Assembly (NCBI GenBank): GCA_003388505.1 | Contig: QQVO01000051.1 | Location: 1 to 64,000 of the forward strand | Reading direction: 5' to 3' | Origin: Planctomycetota bacterium | Lineage (GTDB): Bacteria > Planctomycetota > Planctomycetia > Planctomycetales > Planctomycetaceae | DNA: 64,000 nt | In this document: positions 61,301 to 64,000 of the stretch, piece after piece | Numbering within the stretch: position 1 is the first letter of the stretch | Layout: the number at the start of each line of letters is the position of its first letter | Made by a program: the position numbers and the translations under genes | The notes under the pieces: generated by a model | Databases searched by the model: none | What the model saw: only the letters and a program-made list of their open reading frames with translations | Told to the model about the DNA's origin: nothing

Positions 61301-64000
61301 TCGTGGCCGAAAACAGGGGAGTTGAAACCGGCGAGTTGCGGCAGGCCCTTGGCCGGAGCCTCCCGGACTACATGATCCCTTCAGCGTTCGTCGTACTCGA
61401 CGCCTTTCCCCTTACGCCCAACGGCAAGGTCGACCGCCGCAATCTCCCGGCCCCTCAGGAAGACGCGCGCCCGCCGGAAGAGTACCTCGCACCCCGGTCC
61501 CCAGTCGAGGAAACGTTGTGCACGATCTGGTCGGACGTGCTCGGCGTCAGACGCATCGGCGTTCGTGACGACTTCTTTGCATTGGGCGGACACTCACTGC
61601 TGGCCACGCGCGTCGCAGCGCGGCTGCGTGACGCGCTGCGCATTGAGATTCCCCTGCGAATGTTCTTCGAGCGTCGCACCATCGCGGAACTGGCGCCGCA
61701 GATAACAGTTCTCCAGCAAGACGATCACACACCACCGCCTCCACGGGTCCGGCCCAATCCGTCCCGCGACGGTCAGAGCCTTTCATTCGCCCAGCAGCGG
61801 CTGTGGTTTCTCGACCAGATCGAGCCTGCCAATCCCGCTTACAACATCCCGCTGGCCCTGCGGCTTCGCGGGCCACTGGATGTCGAGGCTTTGGAGTCGG
61901 CGCTGAACGAAATCATCCGACGGCACGCTGTGCTCCGTGCGGCGTTCGACTTCGTCGATGGAAAGCCGGTGCAGCGGATCGCGCCGGAGATGCGAATCTC
62001 GCTTCCCGTGACCGATCTGCAGGACCGCGCCCCCAGAGGGGCCCACTTTGAACTGGACTGGTTGATCGCGGAGGAATTGCGGACGCCCTTCCGGCTCGAT
62101 CACCGGCCATTGATCCGATCTCAGCTCGTCCGCCTCGCGGAACAGGACCATGCCCTGCTGGTGACGATGCACCACATCGTCTCGGACGGCTGGTCGCAGC
62201 GGCTGCTGATCAGCGAACTGTCAGAATTGTACTCGGCCTACCGGGCGGGGCGTCGCCCGAATCTGTGCGAACTTCCCGCTCAGTACGCAGACTTCGCCGA
62301 CTGGCAGCGCGATTGGCTCGAGGGGAACGTCCTGCAGAGACAACTGGACTACTGGACGCGGCAACTCGACGGCGCCCCGCCGCTCCTGGAGCTGCCGACC
62401 GATTCGCCGCGGCCGCCGGTGCAGACCTACCGGGGCGCCGTCCTCAGCCATCGTCTCTCCCCCCGCCTCTGCGACGCACTCCAGGAGTTGGGCCGGCAGG
62501 AGAACGCGACGCTGTTCATGACGCTCCTGGCCGCCTTCGACGTGCTCTTGTCACGACTCAGCGGCAGCGATGATGTCGTCGTGGGAACACCGGTTGCGGG
62601 ACGTGAGCACGTTGAAATCGAAAACCTGATCGGGTTCTTTGTAAACACTCTCGTCCTCCGCGCAAGTCTGGACGGAAATCCTACCTTTCAGGAACTGCTG
62701 CACCGCGTCCGCGACCTCACGCTCGAAGCCTATGCCCACCAGGATCTTCCTTTTGAAAAACTTGTGGAAGAGTTGCATCCGCAGCGTCGCCTCGACCGAA
62801 CGCCGCTGTTCCAGGTTCTCTTCAACATGCTCAACCTGCCGGAGCCGGTCATCGATTTCACCGAACTGGACGCAGAACTCCTGCACTCCCCGGATCCGCA
62901 TGCGAAATTCGACCTGACGCTCTATGTCACACCAAAGAGCGACGGTATCCGGCTGACGCTGGTCTACAACACCGGTCTGTTCTGTCGCGAACGCATGCAA
63001 GCTCTGCTCGCTCAGTACGAGCACTTGTTGTTGCAGTTCGTCGAGCAGCCGGGCCGTCTGATCTCGTCAGTCTCCCTTGTCGACAAACAGAATGCCGCAC
63101 GGCTTCCGGACCCGGCGGCGCCGCTTGATTCGCTGGGCGATGTTCCGGTGCACGAACTGTTCACGCAACAGGCGCGGCGCACACCCGGGCGAACTGCTGT
63201 CTCCGACCGCGGTGGCCTGTGGACCTATGCAGAACTGGAAGCGCGGAGCAATCGGCTCGCCCGTCACTTGTTGTCCACGGGACTGCGGGCCGGGGACGTG
63301 GTAGCGGTCTACGGCGACCGGAGTGCCGCGCTAATCGGCACGCTGCTGGCCATCCTCAAGGCGGGTGGAGTCTTCCTGGTTCTCGATCCGGACCATCCGC
63401 CGCGCCGCAGCTTGCGCTGCCTTGAGGCCGCGCGGCCGCAAGCATGGATTCATATCACAGGAGTCGCTCCGCCCGCCGAACCGTTGACGGAGTTTCTGCA
63501 GGCGCTGCCGGACGAGAGGCGAATCGAAATCACACGGGCGATCGAGGCGCCCGTGGCTTCAGACGAGCAACCGATTGCATCGCCCGAGCCGGTGGTCGGT
63601 CCCGATGACCCCGCCTACATCGCATTCACTTCCGGATCGACCGGTGAGCCAAAGGGCGTCATCGGCACACACCGTCCGCTGACGCACTTCGTTCGCTGGC
63701 AGGCCAAAACCTTCGACCTGGGCGAGACCGATCGTTTCAGCATGATTTCCGGACTCGGATACGACCCTCTGCTGCGGGACATCTTCACGCCGCTTTCGCT
63801 GGGAGCGACAGTTTGCGTCCCCGGAGCAGAGGACTTTGCTGCTGGACGACTCGGTCAGTGGTTGGCTGACGAGCAGGTCACCATTGTCCATCTCACGCCC
63901 CCGATGCTCTCGCTGCTCGCAGGCACAACGCGCTCCGACAACGTGCGGTCCCGAACACGACTGCCGGCCTTGCGATACTTCTTCTTCGGCGGCGATCGGC
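58381..64000 (+). CDS. NRPS: TubC dock-C-A(Gly)-T-C-A, runs off the window
   Basis: At least 1873 residues, no stop before the right edge. It starts GTG at 58381, overlapping the previous stop by 4 bases. The N-terminal ~55 residues (TTAELLESLKHSGVRLWVEGDNLRYRAP) are a TubC-type docking domain. Condensation domain from about 75 with HHxxxDG at 207-213; adenylation domain with YTSGSTG at 686 and pocket residues D732, I, L, Q, L, G, M, I, W, one residue from the published glycine code DILQLGLIW; carrier Ser1072; second condensation domain with HHIVSDG at 1264-1270; then an adenylation domain (TSGSTG ~1750) cut off by the window end. Termination is unseen. Confidence 0.92.
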   Translation, partial: MTTAELLESLKHSGVRLWVEGDNLRYRAPRGTMTPELKRELKARKAAVIEFLQPQDDARPQPVSGIPHIDRSGPLPLSFTQESLWLVQQIEPASPAYNVGVALRFDGPLDVPALSDALREILQRHEVLRLRCAAREGRPELSIAAAPAIDLALTDLQHLPRPERDATVQALAVAEVETPFDLAQPPLMRARIVKTGSEQHVFLLTTHHFVADGWSMRILMRELGALYEARSTGAQHRLPPLKCQYVDVAAWQRDAFDDRRKARELDYWRNRLSGLSDGLNLPTDFPRPAVQSHRGGRCQFQLPLSLCRALRALSRAEGVTLFMLLLAALKTLLQRYTRDSDVAVGTVVSNRSRVELEGLIGSFANSLVLRTECTGGLTFRELLNRVRDTTIEALSHQDLPFGHLVNELQPDRDLSRNPLYQVQFVLHRDGLDESLVMPGLTVSRVATGHRTARVDLAWDVTDDGTHLSGSLEYSSDLFAEATVRRMLGHFRTLLEAAVADPTQEIGAMPLLTADERHQLLHEWNRSEQTTEPLSLTHELFDEQVARTPDAPAARFEDQQLTYLELQQRADRLAARLQQSGVQPDTVVGVYLERSLDMLIAVLGVMKAGGAYVPLDPAFPSERLAHMLDDSAAPIVLTQSQLVEHLPSHTAQVLCLDSGLGGTTHETQLPAASVSPARPQSLAYVIYTSGSTGRPKGVPIPHSALSNLLQSMQQRPGLTAEDVLVAVTTLSFDIAALELLLPLIVGGVVVIADRETAHDGRRLSALVRRCGASVMQATPATWRMLIESGDCPAGLKILCGGEALPPDLAQDLLDRSDSVWNMYGPTETTIWSSVAEVSRGEPIHIGRPIANTAFSILDSRQQLVPVGVPGELHIGGAGLARGYLNRPDLTAERFIPHPFSECEGDRLYKTGDLVRYRHDGTVEYLGRTDHQVKIRGFRIEPGEIEVALSAHPLVKQAVVVAREDRPGDPKLVAYLVAENRGVETGELRQALGRSLPDYMIPSAFVVLDAFPLTPNGKVDRRNLPAPQEDARPPEEYLAPRSPVEETLCTIWSDVLGVRRIGVRDDFFALGGHSLLATRVAARLRDALRIEIPLRMFFERRTIAELAPQITVLQQDDHTPPPPRVRPNPSRDGQSLSFAQQRLWFLDQIEPANPAYNIPLALRLRGPLDVEALESALNEIIRRHAVLRAAFDFVDGKPVQRIAPEMRISLPVTDLQDRAPRGAHFELDWLIAEELRTPFRLDHRPLIRSQLVRLAEQDHALLVTMHHIVSDGWSQRLLISELSELYSAYRAGRRPNLCELPAQYADFADWQRDWLEGNVLQRQLDYWTRQLDGAPPLLELPTDSPRPPVQTYRGAVLSHRLSPRLCDALQELGRQENATLFMTLLAAFDVLLSRLSGSDDVVVGTPVAGREHVEIENLIGFFVNTLVLRASLDGNPTFQELLHRVRDLTLEAYAHQDLPFEKLVEELHPQRRLDRTPLFQVLFNMLNLPEPVIDFTELDAELLHSPDPHAKFDLTLYVTPKSDGIRLTLVYNTGLFCRERMQALLAQYEHLLLQFVEQPGRLISSVSLVDKQNAARLPDPAAPLDSLGDVPVHELFTQQARRTPGRTAVSDRGGLWTYAELEARSNRLARHLLSTGLRAGDVVAVYGDRSAALIGTLLAILKAGGVFLVLDPDHPPRRSLRCLEAARPQAWIHITGVAPPAEPLTEFLQALPDERRIEITRAIEAPVASDEQPIASPEPVVGPDDPAYIAFTSGSTGEPKGVIGTHRPLTHFVRWQAKTFDLGETDRFSMISGLGYDPLLRDIFTPLSLGATVCVPGAEDFAAGRLGQWLADEQVTIVHLTPPMLSLLAGTTRSDNVRSRTRLPALRYFFFGGDR

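Noticed and set aside
1-64000. tRNA, rRNA or riboswitch genes
   Set aside because: I looked for cloverleaf-like and known riboswitch patterns near gene starts (including metG and lysA) and found none that I could support.

Overview
The window (64 kb, high GC, no visible tRNA or rRNA genes) looks like chromosome of a member of the Planctomycetota. This is inferred from gene content: Uma2 nucleases, a secreted DUF6263-like protein, an FKP-type kinase/nucleotidyltransferase giant, HTTM proteins, sulfotransferases, and many GTG/TTG starts with weak ribosome-binding sites. I cannot name a genus.

Region 1 (0-10 kb) is housekeeping and small accessory genes on the + strand: a small membrane protein, methionyl-tRNA synthetase, a DUF485 plus ActP-like symporter pair, a Uma2 nuclease, a ParE-type toxin-antitoxin pair, a dihydroorotate-dehydrogenase-family flavoprotein, a secreted protein and a DacZ-like diadenylate cyclase.

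Region 2 (10-23 kb) handles sugar nucleotides and lysine precursors. On the - strand a GalU-like nucleotidyltransferase overlaps a very large protein that joins a fucokinase-type GHMP kinase to a UDP-sugar pyrophosphorylase. rfbA follows on the + strand. Next comes asd - HEPN gene - small partner - lysA on the - strand, then a small membrane protein, a radical SAM enzyme, a DNA-binding-like protein and 0.85 kb of palindrome-rich noncoding DNA.

Region 3 (23-47 kb) is a long, tightly packed + strand exopolysaccharide locus: Wzz-like chain-length protein, initiating sugar phosphotransferase, degenerate GGDEF membrane protein, two glycosyltransferases, O-antigen ligase/polymerase, sulfotransferase, a membrane-anchored PQQ-dehydrogenase-like propeller with a diheme cytochrome c, a second sulfotransferase, a flippase fused to an aminoglycoside-phosphotransferase-like kinase, polysaccharide deacetylase, a 6PGDH-like/RraA-like pair, two ATP-grasp ligases (one cyanophycin-synthetase-like), a small membrane protein with an HTTM protein, and an alginate-lyase-family protein. 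Together they suggest a secreted glycan that is sulfated, deacetylated and possibly amidated with amino acids. A 115-bp structured repeat lies directly after both rfbA and the sugar-phosphotransferase gene.

Region 4 (47-52 kb) has a ROK kinase without the usual Zn cysteines, a secreted protein with exact 90-residue internal repeats and, divergently, the Wza-like outer-membrane export lipoprotein.

Region 5 (52-64 kb, open at the right edge) is a nonribosomal peptide synthetase line: A-T-Cy-A(Cys)-T-oxidase, then a TubC-docked C-A(Gly)-T-C-A(partial). The residues readable in the sequence predict an unusual acyl starter, then a thiazole made from cysteine, then glycine. This is the most likely undescribed product-forming system in the window.
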